NCBI GenBank assembly: GCA_026936325.1
Contig: JAPTHN010000003.1
Span: forward strand, 70,303,192 to 70,367,191
Length of the DNA: 64,000 bases
Direction: 5' to 3'
DNA from: Platynereis dumerilii
Taxonomy: Eukaryota; Annelida; Polychaeta; Phyllodocida; Nereididae
Translations under genes and position numbers: made by a program
Notes under the pieces: generated by a model
Told to the model about the DNA's origin: nothing
Databases searched by the model: none
What the model saw: the letters and a program-made list of their open reading frames with translations, nothing else
In this document: piece by piece, positions 1-10,224 of the stretch
Layout: every line of letters starts with the position of its first letter
Numbering within the stretch: the first letter of the stretch is position 1

Positions 1-176
1 ATATACAATTAATTCATTAAATTCGAAAGAATATACTTACATTATTTTTAGTAAGGAAACAAAGATGGATATATAGGAATCAAAGTAACATAGGCCTATT
101 CATTTTGAGCATCAGTACTAAATAATGAACCACTGGTTACATAGACATAATATATTTTTATTAATAAGTACATTAC
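1..176. other. Left-edge intronic sequence
   Basis: AT-rich sequence that should be the next intron of the HARBI1-type gene. No continuation of the nuclease domain was found here on the minus strand. Confidence 0.5.
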
Positions 177-289
177 CTGGACGTTGATAGTTTTCCTTCC
201 CTTTCTGTTGATGTAGTCTCCCTCATTCTCAGATCGTACCTTTACTATGACATGAGTGCAGTCTACTGCCCCAATAACCCTTGGAAATC
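177..289 (-). CDS. HARBI1/Harbinger-type nuclease gene, second coding exon (partial gene)
   Basis: This 113-bp exon is bounded on the minus strand by an acceptor (ATCTTTCAG) and a donor (CCAG followed by GTAATG). It supplies 2 nt to complete the Gly codon begun in the exon at 5445 and then 37 codons. The product reads FPRVIGAVDCTHV, then a spacer, then DYINRKGRKTINVQ. The first part carries the first Asp of the DDE catalytic triad of the Harbinger superfamily; YINRKG is its usual companion motif. The exon ends in phase 0. The remaining half of the protein, with the second Asp and the Glu, must lie left of base 1; bases 1-176 hold no recognisable next exon. The phase match between exons 5 kb apart, with no stop in either, argues that splicing is real and recent or selected. 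Confidence 0.85.
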
Positions 290-333
290 CTGAAAGATGT
301 CAAGTGTCAACGCAGATAGGTTATAAATAAATA

Positions 334-1475
334 CGGTGCTGTCTGTAAGTACATGAAACGGGTGACACTTTGCCAGTGGTTTAATGAACATCCTCAACCA
401 AACTGTTTGTGCTGGCATTAATCCTCGTCCGATGAGATGAAAATATATGTAGGGGGAACGGGGGCACATAAGAACGCGGGGCACTGTGGGACGCGGGGCA
501 CTGTGGGACGGTGGGGTTTTCTTGAATCCTGGCAAGGTATAGGATATGGTAGTGCCATCATGGTTTTATGGACAAATTACAGCCACATGCAGAAGTATGG
601 CGAGCAATAGTTTGTTTTCCTACCACTAAAGTAAATATGGAAGGGTTCAATTCGAACCATTCTGTGGACAAACCATGAACAATGAGGCTTTCTCAGTGCT
701 TGTATGAATTTTATATATCGTAACGAACAGTTATGAATTGCTATTGTGATAAACACACTCACTGGTTTCCGAGAAATTAGCATTTCGGTGTAAAAGTCAT
801 ATCGGGGCTCATTGGGACCGTGAATTCGGGGCACATTGGGACGCCCTTAATATAGTAGTATAGTATAAGTATAAGTATAAGTATAAGTGGTTCTGGACGC
901 AGGCAGAATTTAAGTGTCCAAGGCAACTGAATGACCTGGGACAGCACAAAACAGGTATTCAGGCCACAGGGAATAGAGGCATAGTGGATTACCATGCTCT
1001 GTGAACAAATTTGTTGCAAAGCACTGTGTGTTACTTACATAGATGTCCGCACCCAGGACAGTTTATGTTAAATGTTTAAAAATGTTTAAAGTTATGAACT
1101 ATTGGCACTACAAAGTGTTAATGCACTGTATATTATCTTACACACTACTTATATGTGATATCTATTGCACCTGGAGTATTAAAATGAATTTTTAATTGAT
1201 GTCCCAATGTGCCCTGGCTGTTTTAGCCGGGGCACATTGGGACAGTCATTTTTTTCGACTCTCCGGCTGCAAAAGGGTAGGTTCAGTCTAGTTTATTACG
1301 CCTTACATTTCAGCTCAATAGTATTGGTGATGTTCATGCAAACTTCTGAGTTCTTCAGTGCTTTCAGCATTGAGCAAAATTAGTAGACGTTAAAAGCGTC
1401 CCAATGTGCCCCCGTTCCCCCTATTGGGTCATATTTGAGGAATGTGGGATAACAGTGGCTGCCAATGTTCATTGC
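334..1475 (+). mobile_element. Left arm of a foldback element, interrupted by another element
   Basis: Bases 334-449 and 1424 to about 1475 together match the left arm of the foldback element at 42,371-42,851: the end CGGTGCTGTCTGTAAGT, the CCTCAACCAAACT block, GATGAGA and TTGGGTCAT in the same order. The match is split exactly by the 970-bp element at 452-1421. The right arm is not visible, so this copy is truncated or decayed. Confidence 0.65.
452..1421 (+). mobile_element. Family A TA-flanked MITE, copy 1 (970 bp)
   Basis: Terminal inverted repeats run GGGGGAACGGGGGCACAT at the left and the inverse (ATGTGCCCCCGTTCCCCC) at the right, flanked by TA at 450-451 and 1422-1423. A second full copy lies at 40,507-41,447 and a lone end at 11,358-11,412. 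The element repeats its own terminal motif inside: GCGGGGCACTGTGGGAC twice near the left end, GGGGCACATTGGGAC near 830-845 and an inverted pair at 1201-1246 forming a hairpin. No transposase is encoded; the short ORFs are not conserved as proteins. A (TATAAG)n run at about 855-890 is absent from copy 2. TA duplication fits the Tc1/mariner-pogo group, but the superfamily is not proven. Confidence 0.88.
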
Positions 1476-3390
1476 TTTACTCAAGAGTTAAGGGGCTGCA
1501 TTTATTCAATCATACATGTAATATTATCTATGGGCTCCAGCCTGACAAGTATCTTCTGCCTTTCCTGAAGTCATTAGTCCCGTCAAATAAAATCAGTGTT
1601 ACGGTTCTGTTGTCACATGTATGCATTATTATTGTTGTTCTCGTATATATTTATAGCATATCAAATTTGTCAATTTTTATATTGTAAACATGTTGCAACA
1701 TGCCAAAAAAGGTCAGCTGAAAAGAGTATAATTATTCCTGCGTATATGTACATTTAGTAATATCAATCTGAATTCAAAATGTGATGGTCAAAATTGGTCA
1801 ACACTGAGTCTTTCGATCATTGTACTATTGTAGGTGCACGCACTGCACTGTGTTTTCTGGTCATTCATAAGAAAATATGCTCAGTGTTAATGCCTAAATT
1901 TTAATTTGATCCTGTTCATGAGATCCTCACTGGAGGAATAAATGGCATATGTCAGGATGTGTGGAATGGATAAATTGGTACAGGTCTGACAATCAAAGGG
2001 TAGTGCTTTTAAATGAAACTGTGTCTAAGTACTACATTTATGCTTGAAGGGATTCATTGTTGTTATACATGCCTTTTCACATGCTTATAAAAGCCAAGTT
2101 TTTTTAAACAATCCACAGGGTAGCAGCACAAGCTAGCATGCTAGCATGCAATGTTGTTAGAGAAAGACACAAATTCAGTGTGTAAATTTTTATAATTTTG
2201 CTCATTGTATATTGTTTGATCAAATCTAGTCGAGTTATACAAATTTCATACATAAAGGCAGGGCCAACTAAGTTAATTTTACAGACCTGTCGATGATGTT
2301 TAGTAACCTACTGGTTATTACGATCCTGTGTTTGACTTTGTACATGTATGTATTTTCATCATCCATTTCTTCACCTTTATGGCTTTGAATCCCTGGATTC
2401 TTGTTTTATAATTATAGAAAATAACAATAAATTGGGAGTACTTAGTCTGCAGGTGTGCCCCCCCCCCGCCCATGTCTAGTGCCATTGTGATCTCAAGGAA
2501 AGTACTAAATTTGGCCTTCCTTAAAGCTAGTATGTCCGCCCATTGTATATAAAATTCACAAATGGTAGTTATAGGTCATAAACTGTTAGATTTTAAGTGT
2601 AGAATACACTTCCAACCAGCAGAATTGCCTGTTTTCCATAATTAATGAAAGAGCATTTGTTTATATTCTTAAAGGAATTCATCTTCATATTGAGCTTATA
2701 ATGACAGTTTAGTACATTTGGCAATTATAATAGGATCAACATATATACATGACTCAAATCTTTTCTTGTAGACTTCATTTTAATCTGATGACATACTAGC
2801 TTTAAGGATCACATTAGTTTATATTCATTCATCAGTGTTATATATGCTGTATTTAAATTTTGTAGCGTAAATTCGAATTTGTCCTTTTTTAGCAACCTGT
2901 TAGTTGGCGTTTTCTTCCGACACCCTGCTTTGTCTTTGCAAATCTCCTTAGTTTCTGGGAGCCAAGACCTCAAAACTTGTGAATCAATTTTATCCCCTTA
3001 CAGCCTTATCAGTGACTTATTGCACAACTATCTTTGTTACATATATATATGATCAATTCTACAATTTACGATTAATTTTGTACAAAACGATCAACATATA
3101 GAAGTAATTGCAAGACACATTTTAGCATGTGTTTAAAGGAAAATATTTGATATACTCTTGTTATTTGTTAGAATATACATATCCTATACAGTATCAATAT
3201 TGTTATAGCTATTAGCTAATTTTTCCTTTATCATATGTTGGAAATGTTAACAAGGTCATAAAAGTGAATAAACACTATGTGATTGACAAGTTATTCTGTT
3301 TTGGCTTACTATCCCATGCGTTTACGTATCAATCGGCTCATGTATTGTTCCCCAAAAGCCACGTATCAGCCACTATGGCCCATGTGTTGG

Positions 3391-3586
3391 TGAGGCTATG
3401 GATGGGATTTTGCGCCCCCCTGTCCTTTGGCCATTATACTTTTGAAATCCCTGTCCTTTTGCACTTTTTCTAATTTAATTTGGAATTCCCTGTCCTTCAG
3501 CTCTGGAGGGAATTTTATGTCCCCCATGTCCCCTGGTCATTTACTTTTGAATTCCATGTCCCCCAAAAACCCCATCCTGAGCCTCA
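3391..3586. mobile_element. Small MITE with ~20-bp imperfect TIRs
   Basis: The left end TGAGGCTATGGATGGGATTT is mirrored at the right by AACCCCATCCTGAGCCTCA. The interior repeats a 'CCCTGTCC...ATACTTTTGAAATCC' type module about three times, so it is internally tandem. No target duplication was established. Confidence 0.5.
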
Positions 3587-4162
3587 TTGGTGCATGGCTG
3601 TAGGGAAAGCAGATGTGACCGCTTTAGACCGGTAGGCTCCAGTACCACCACATCTTCATTACCGCACCGCTGCTCAGTTCCAAAAACCTGTCCAGTGGTC
3701 GTCTGTACCGGTATACTGTAAAAATCGGTAAAATGCAAACAAAAAAATAAAAAACTTCATTTTTTCACTCCTTTGTTTTCCAATCTTTTCAACTCTCGGA
3801 TTATTTTTTGGCGAAAAGTTGGCATAGATTGGAGCGGAACGTAGGCCTAGCTGGTTTATGAGGTATCAGTTCTTTATACTGTTGAATGAGAAGGATATAT
3901 ACATGTATGTAAACAGCCGTCCATGCCATGGCTCATGGTGCCCCAGGGTCGGGGCAATATGATTATAGCAACTAGCCATTTACCATTGAAACTTTAGGTT
4001 CAGGAGCTTGAAATGAGAAAAGCAGCTCACGGTGCCCCGCTCTCCCCTATATCCCCAGCTGGTATATCATACAAGATCAATCCAGTAAATCCAGATGAAC
4101 CCAAGTATATTTTTTTCCCATCTTCCCCTAATTAATTTTGGCCCAGAGAGAAGGGCCATCCC

Positions 4163-4895
4163 CAGGGTGCCCACTCCTCCCAGTCTGGTGAAACTGAGAA
4201 CTGCATGCTGCTGCCACCTGGCACTAAAGTTGATTTCCTATGCTACAGCATTGCTGTTCCAAGAAATAGTTCCAATTTCATTGCACATTCACAAAATTTC
4301 TATTCAACATATATGTATACCAGAGTCAGACTCGGCAATCACATTCTCTAAGGAAGTAGACAAGGCCATCAGCACACTCAGAAACAGCCCCGGTGTCTTC
4401 CAGACAAAATTGTGTGTCTTCCTCTGGTCGAAAGTAGGTGGACGCTCGCAGGAGCTCGCTGAATAGCACACTAGTCACTAGGTGGCAACACAAGACAGCA
4501 TATGTTCTGATTTGTGGCAATGCAAGAGCAGTCCACTTGTAGACAACACTCCTCCTATATTTCCTATAATTCCTATATTTTTTAAGGCCTCCTATAAATT
4601 CCTATATTTTTCAAGTTTTCATGATATTTCGCGCGTATATATGCACATTTTCGTCTGCGACATAAAGTTTAAACATCGTTTCTCCCAAAATATATGAATT
4701 TTTAGACACGTTTTTGTCTGCGACATGAAGTTTTCGGCTAATGGTGGAAGCGATCGCAGGATTTGCTGATGGTTTCGCTGTCAAATATTTTCTATATATT
4801 GTCTTATTAAAATGGGCGAAAACCTCCTGTATTTTCCTATATTTTACAGTAAAAAATTCCTATAATATTTTTTGCGATGTTCGGTGGGCACCCTG
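4163..4895. mobile_element. hAT-like nonautonomous element (733 bp)
   Basis: Perfect 12-bp ends CAGGGTGCCCAC and GTGGGCACCCTG are flanked by near-identical CATCCC-containing 8-mers, as expected for hAT elements. The right third has repeated CCTATA(A)TTCCTATATTTT motifs. ORFs inside are short and overlap on both strands; none looks like a hAT transposase. Confidence 0.6.
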
Positions 4896-5444
4896 CATCC
4901 CCCCTATTAAAAACCCCTAAAACCACTGCAATGGAAAAAGGGGTAACAACTTTTTATGACTTTGAACAAAACTCCCAACCTTCTTGTCATTAATATTGAA
5001 CTGTCCCAATTACTAGGCCTTATTAGTAGTATTATAATAAAACTCCATGACAGTGTAGTTCACAGCTATAAACATCATGAGTGGCAGGTGTGAATTAGAC
5101 ACACAGGTGATCTGTCTGTTTACAAAACTGTTTGCAAGTAATTGAATAGGCCTAGGCCTAGCCACCTAAGCCAACATTGAATACAGAAAAAGTACACATG
5201 TTGGCAACTTGGTGGAGCCACAGGGTAGACATGCATGCCTCCCCTGGTGTGAATTTTATACTTTTTTTAGCTGACCTCTTGTGTACACTTCGTAAATTAG
5301 GTTAAAAAAAACAGTGTTGAGCTGTGCATGAAAATGACATTTACATAGATCTGTTCATTACAGATAAACGTATTAAGACACATTCCTCCTGCCAGAAGAG
5401 GTCAGGGAATACCAATATTTACTACAACTTCACTGTTGTCATAC

Positions 5445-5859
5445 CTGCTATGTCGTAGAAGGCCTGTGACTTGAGTTCACATTCGTGAAGTGTCGAGGGA
5501 AATTTAATGAAATCATCTTTCCTGGCAGCCAGTGCGCCACAGAAGGAGTGGAAGGACCTGCTGGCAGTTGGTTGGCTTGTGCCCAGCAGGTCCCCCGAAC
5601 CCAACTGGAAGCAACCGCTTGATAGAAGCTTCAGGCCAATGGCCACTGTAATTGCTGTGGGCACTGCCATTGACCGGCCTGTTGGTTTGGACACCACAGG
5701 GTCCACAAGCTCACAAAGCTGCAGGAACGCCCCCCTTGACAGGTGAAGCCTGTTCCTGAGATAGGCTTCATCCCAATCAAGGGGATTGTTCCGCACCCGT
5801 AGGACCCTGGGTGCCCTTTCCCGACGTTGATGGATCTGCTGGTAAAGAATGTAAGCCAT
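5445..5859 (-). CDS. HARBI1/Harbinger-type nuclease gene, first coding exon
   Basis: The minus-strand reading frame gives 138 codons plus one base, from ATG at 5859 to a splice donor (exon ...ATAGCAG, intron GTAT). The protein has the N-terminal layout of HARBI1 and PIF/Harbinger transposases: a basic start, a DWDEAYLRNRLHLSR segment matching the family's helical N-domain, a KPTGRSMAVP stretch, then GDLLGTSQPTASR, the helix-turn-helix-like signature (GDAIGISQASMSR in vertebrate HARBI1), and FIKFP before FYDIAG. The family is a DDE nuclease, either an active transposase or a domesticated protein. The exon ends in phase 1 and joins in frame to the exon at 289-177, giving FYDIAGFPRVIGAVDCTH, a typical family junction. 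The start is the first ATG in the frame; an upstream noncoding exon cannot be excluded. No stop interrupts the exon. Whether this is a host gene or a mobile copy is open, since no terminal inverted repeats were found. Confidence 0.85.
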
Positions 5860-5879
5860 TTTTTTTCATCTGTTCAGTT

Positions 5880-6055
5880 TGGGGCAAGTTTTGGGGTGAG
5901 GAACGAGTTTTGGGGACTGCTTTGGACCAGTCCTGCCTCTGGGGCAAGTTTTGGGGCAGGAAATGTTTTGTGAATACCATTTCAAAATCTGCCCCAGTCT
6001 GGGGCATGCCCCAGGCTGGTGGGGCATGCCCCAGGCTGGTGGGGCATGCCCCAAA
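5880..6055. promoter_or_regulatory. Tandem repeat with five p53-family half-site matches upstream of the HARBI1-type ATG
   Basis: Two 60-bp units starting with GGGGCAAGTTTTGGGG (5881 and 5941) lead into a 20-bp unit repeated 2.5 times (6001-6052) centred on GGGGCATGCCCC. The decamers at 5882, 5942, 6002, 6022 and 6042 all fit RRRCWWGYYY, the p53/p63/p73 half-site consensus, and all starts are multiples of 20 bp apart. The block ends about 20 bp before the ATG of the minus-strand gene, so it would lie in its promoter or 5' leader. Regulatory function is inference; a chance expansion of a GC-rich minisatellite would look the same. Confidence 0.4.
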
Positions 6056-6832
6056 TTCTTTGTGAATACGGGCCCAGCCCTCCACCAATTAGCAATGTCG
6101 GAGTTTACGTAGTGTGCCCACTGGGACTGCCATTTGCGTGATTCCATGAAATAGATAATTTCCACCGATGGAAACTGCAAGCTCCCCCCCCTTCCCCCGG
6201 ATATTAATTAAATTGTCACCCGCTTATAGTCTGACAACAACCTCAATTCCTCAATTTAGCTAGGATTAATTTATATCATTAAATTAAGTCATGACTTTAT
6301 GGGTGGATTGAGACCATTTTTGAAGAGGTATCAGACGCAAAAGCTCCATAAAATTTTAACAGCCTATAGATGTTATTCCAATTTTAATATAGGCTAACTG
6401 ATTCGTATTTTGTATTTCAGGGAACTGAAGGAAGCCATGTCTTACTTCATTGTAAGGAACACAAATTTCGAGGCTGAAAAGGGAAATTAAAATCTAAATC
6501 TGCTGCTGCAAACATGCACAGAAAGGTACTAAAACAATTTCAGAATTTTATCTGCACTTCGATGTTATGGTGGCCCATAAATTGTTTGTCTTTTTTTTTT
6601 GGGCATGGCAGACGAGGGTCGGGCATGGCGCGGCGCCATGCTCAAATGGCCTAGCTGGAACACTGACAAATTTATCATGACATATAATGTGAAACATTGA
6701 ACGATGTCCAGCCCTAATATTGAGAGGTGTCACATAGCCCTTATTTGTTATGTAAATCCCCAATGGCGAGCCCTGAAATCTCATGATTTTCAAAAATGAG
6801 ATTTATGATATCTTTCAAAACCATGGTATTCC
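6056..6832. other. Stretch without a recognised gene
   Basis: Holds C and T homopolymer runs (6184-6199, 6591-6600). An acceptor-like TTTCAG at 6415-6420 is followed by an open stretch ending in GTAAGG; it could start the small transcript suggested for 7214-9720, but this is weak. Confidence 0.3.
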
Positions 6833-6975
6833 AGTGCTTTTCCGAAAATCCAATTAGCCACAAAGGCCAATTTTGAGTGAAATGCATGCATGTGTGGCTA
6901 ATTTGCATGCAAAATATGTGATATTCATTAGCCACAAGGAGGATGCTAATGTGGCTAATGGATAGGAAAAGCACT
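6833..6975. mobile_element. 143-bp hAT MITE with 8-bp target duplication
   Basis: Ends AGTGCTTTTCC and GGAAAAGCACT, each followed inward by a TTAGCCACA / TGTGGCTAA repeat, are flanked by perfect 8-bp copies of GGTATTCC at 6825-6832 and 6976-6983. The 8-bp duplication is the hAT hallmark. Extra TTAGCCACA motifs lie in the middle. Confidence 0.85.
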
Positions 6976-7213
6976 GGTATTCCCGTTACTTTTCTTGTGT
7001 TGTTTTCTGTTGAATTGGATGTTATTTACGCATATTTGGCAATTACAAGACATTTCTTTTTTTAATTGGATTTTTAACTGATATTAAAAACAAATTAACT
7101 GGGTTTAAAAAAAATACAGATATAGGCTATTGCCACCAACACAGTATTTTTGTTATGAAGCTCTTATAGTAAACAGTAATACAGCTGGAAATAATTTTAT
7201 TTTTCGATTTCAG

Positions 7214-7311
7214 GTCTTCTTCACAAGGAAAAGGAATGCCCTTACCTGAATTAGAGAGATATATCTCTATGGTCGCCATTCCAGAAGCCTCAGGTCTTCC
7301 ATACACTTTCA
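7214..7311 (+). other. Exon-like segment, first of a duplicated pair
   Basis: A 98-bp segment between an acceptor (GATTTCAG) and a donor (TTTCA, then GTAAGCATTAA). One frame is open (...PELERYISMVAIPEASGLPYTF). It aligns with 8453-8516, including both splice signals and the downstream AAGCATTAA, so an exon with its borders was duplicated. I do not recognise the protein. The two lengths differ by 34 bp, not a multiple of three, so at least one is noncoding or decayed. Confidence 0.35.
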
Positions 7312-8452
7312 GTAAGCATTAATGTTGTAAAATGCAGTTTAATATTGTTTCGTCTCAGACTCGCAGTGGCACTATGATAGAACTTAATGAGAGTATGGTT
7401 CACAACAATGAGCAATGAACCTGATGAATGTCATGTCACAGGGGAATAGCCTACAGCACAAGTCTGTAGGACGATTGTTTATTCTGCAGCAGACATGACA
7501 TGAATTTATAATATATTTTATTAATATCTCTCAGTCAACTTTTCAAGAGCCACTATTTTATTTGAATGGCCCCAAGAATATCCATAGCTACCACTCCGAC
7601 TAACCAGAGCCTCAAAACATTGTGACGTCATCACTTCACTACCCCCCCCCCTTGTTTCCATGACAATATGTATGTAGTTCACAACGATGAACCACATGCT
7701 GTGAATCACATGGTTTTTTGCCTGAACTTCACTGGCCATTGTGGAATATCGGCTCTAAAGTCTTGAGGTAGCACATATCACCAAAAAAAAAAGTTTTCCA
7801 AGGGCTGTTTTAAGAAACGCTTTAAACATTCAGTTATTATGTTGACTTAAAGTTCGAGAGATGAAGTCGAAAATTTTGTCAGTGCTTTGCAAACTTGAGT
7901 AGACATAATAACATCCTACCATACTCTCCCTGATGTCTGTGTTTTTCTGTTTGCAGTGCGGGCAGTGCCTAGAGCAGAGTGACGATGAATTGTTGGGACT
8001 GCATAATGTGCATACGTTTGGGACCTGATTTTGCAACCAATCAATTTTGACTAATCAAGTTACACCATATTGGATTACCAAATTTATTTGGTGAGAGTAA
8101 TTCTTTTTTTAAAGCTGCCAATGAACAATTTTTGCATCACTGTATAGTTTTAATACTTTCTGTCCAGTTTTATTTTGCAATCACAGCTAATTCATTCATG
8201 GGCTATAATGTTTTTCTTTATGGACACGTCCTTTTTCAATAGGGGTCCTTCGAAATTGTTACTCCAAATCTCATAATATTCCTTTATAAAATTTGTCTTG
8301 TGAACAGCAGGCTCATTTGGTAAGCCTGGAGTACTCTGTCTACTGCAATACACTAGTCCTACAAAGGCTGACTCAAAACGAAGACTTGATCCTGCCAGCA
8401 TATTTAGGTCCAGCGATACACCACCCATAATTTTTGTTCTTTTTGATTTCAG

Positions 8453-8516
8453 CTCTTTCCTAATTTAGATAGACACCTCTCTGGTTGCCATTCGAGAAGT
8501 CTTCCCTGTTCTTTTG
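8453..8516 (+). other. Exon-like segment, second of a duplicated pair
   Basis: A 64-bp segment between TTGATTTCAG and GGTAAGCATTAA, homologous to 7214-7311. Translation FPNLDRHLSGCHSRS has a finger-like spacing of Cys and His but is too short to name. Bases 7312-8452 between the two hold no recognised gene. Confidence 0.35.
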
Positions 8517-8641
8517 GTAAGCATTAACTATGTTCACTTCAACTTACTTACACAGATCATAGTTTAACATAAATTACAATTATTACATGTTCAGGTGGGC
8601 CTAACCAATATACATAAAAGGTACATAGCCTAAATGTCATA

Positions 8642-9127
8642 CAGTTACTCTTGGAAGTAAGTACACCCTTCAATGATTTGCCTTTGAAGACTATGTTTAA
8701 GTTGGCTCCCGGTTTTGACTAATATTACACAAAGAATTTTTGCAACGATTCTTGTATCACACCGTTGAGTTTTCCTATTACATGAACTTCCCTGGCCATT
8801 TAATTTGCACATGGGGCCTTTGTGCTAGATAGGGGTTATAATCTCGCAAAAGTAAGTACACCCCTAGTGCAATGCCAAAAGATAGGAGAGGATGTACTTA
8901 CTTTTGCAAGATTATAACCTCTCTGGCATAAAGACCCCTGGTACATATTCAATGACCATGCTAGTAGATATAGTAAGAATCTTCAATGGTGTTAATCAAC
9001 CATCATATTGATGATGCAGTTATTAGTGCTGCTATGGCCTAGCCATTGCCGCAAGACAAGTTTAAAATGCTATTGGGGAGTTCAATGGCAAATCACTGAG
9101 TGGTTTACTTACTTCGGAGAGCAACTG
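8642..9127. mobile_element. Tc1/mariner-like foldback MITE (486 bp)
   Basis: Left end CAGTTACTCTTGGAAGTAAG is mirrored by CTTACTTCGGAGAGCAACTG at the right, flanked by TA (8640-8641, 9128-9129). The interior is a second inverted repeat: GCAAAAGTAAGTACACCCCT against TACTTACTTTTGC around 8848-8910. A CAGT start and TA target fit Tc1/mariner. No transposase is present. Confidence 0.75.
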
Positions 9128-9415
9128 TACATGTCCAAGATACTGTGATGAAAATTCAAATATCATAAATTGCAGTTTTGCGTTTTACTGATATTGAGTG
9201 AGGGGAAATTCATGAGTATCTTTTCAAAAGAGCATTCAGTGGTGTCTTTATTTCTGGCCGACTCGACACTGAACTTTGCATTCTCCATCATCACTATTTC
9301 CTCAACATTGTTACCAAACATTACCTTCTTGAAAATTTTTTCGTCCGTTAAGCCCAATGACTATGAAATTGTAATTAGACTTAATCTAATATTATTTCAA
9401 TTATCTATTTTTCAG

Positions 9416-9720
9416 AGACAGCTTCTCATGTTGTGGGACAAGCCATGGTCAGAAAGAAATTTTGGATTGGTTATACAACGTATGTCTGAAGCTGGGTGAC
9501 ACATTGGAATAAAATGAGGAGAGGCAGAAGAAAAATTATTGAAAATATGGACTATTGACTCAAATACAAGATAAAGAGTATCTATCGCAATAATCATGGT
9601 TGAAAACGAAGCATAAAGAAAAAAAAGCGGGGAAAAAAAGGACAATTGCAATTGAAACCAAATTAAATTTCATTGAATTTATACCTGTATACAGTATAAG
9701 CATAATTGTACAAATAAATA
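9416..9720 (+). other. Possible terminal exon with poly(A) signal
   Basis: A pyrimidine-rich acceptor (TCTATTTTTCAG) precedes an open frame RQLLMLWDKPWSERNFGLV ending in a stop, and an AATAAA lies at 9713-9718. Together with the exon-like pair at 7214 and 8453 it could end a small plus-strand transcript. The product is not recognised; this may be a noncoding RNA or nothing. Confidence 0.2.
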
Positions 9721-9830
9721 TTTTAATTTCATATCACTGTGTTGTTCTACCCATCATGAATGACAAAATTTCTAAATGAAATAGACCTGATTAATAAGCT
9801 AAATTCCAATGCCTAAAATAATAGATTTAA

Positions 9831-9995
9831 CGTATGAAATTCGTACGAAAAGTGCCTATGCGAAATACGTACGAAATTCGTATGAAATTCGTACGGAAAT
9901 GTACGTACGAACTACGGATCGGCTCTTTCTTGTGAGTTTCGTTCGTAAAATTTACGTACGTTTTACGCACGTTTTACGTACGTAATTCGTACGTT
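9831..9995. repeat. CGTACG-rich palindromic tract
   Basis: About 165 bp dominated by CGTACG, ACGTACGT and the 11-mer GAAATTCGTAC, giving an unusually high CpG load in AT-rich surroundings. Left half favours CGTACGAAATT, right half GTACGTTTTAC, so the two halves are roughly inverted relative to each other. Origin unknown. Confidence 0.6.
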
Positions 9996-10224
9996 GCACA
10001 ATTGCTAGTGTTGTAAACTTTGTTTTGGATACTTCCAAGCGCTCTTCCAGCCGAGTTGGCAGCGATGACACTTTGCAGTATTTCCGAAAGTATTTGGAAT
10101 ATTTTTACGTCCTTCACCCACAAATGTTGGTTAGGGTATAATATTATTCTGAGCAAATTTTGTCCCATTCCGTTCACGAAGTCAGACATTATAGCATGTA
10201 TTACAGGTTTCGGGTAATCAAGTA

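Larger units (their letters stand above)
290..5444 (-). other. Intron of the HARBI1-type gene, filled with MITEs
   Basis: This 5.15 kb intron joins the two HARBI1-like exons. It holds an interrupted foldback arm (334-1475), a 970-bp TA-flanked element (452-1421), a small TIR element (3391-3586) and a hAT-like element (4163-4895). The stretches 1476-3390, 3587-4162 and 4896-5444 contain no convincing gene; 2458-2467 is a C run. No other exon was recognised. Confidence 0.7.

Noticed and set aside
577-1019. Short ORFs shared by family A copies (also 40,646-41,040)
   Set aside because: Shared because the whole element is duplicated; they lie on the minus strand across TIR motifs and have no domain.
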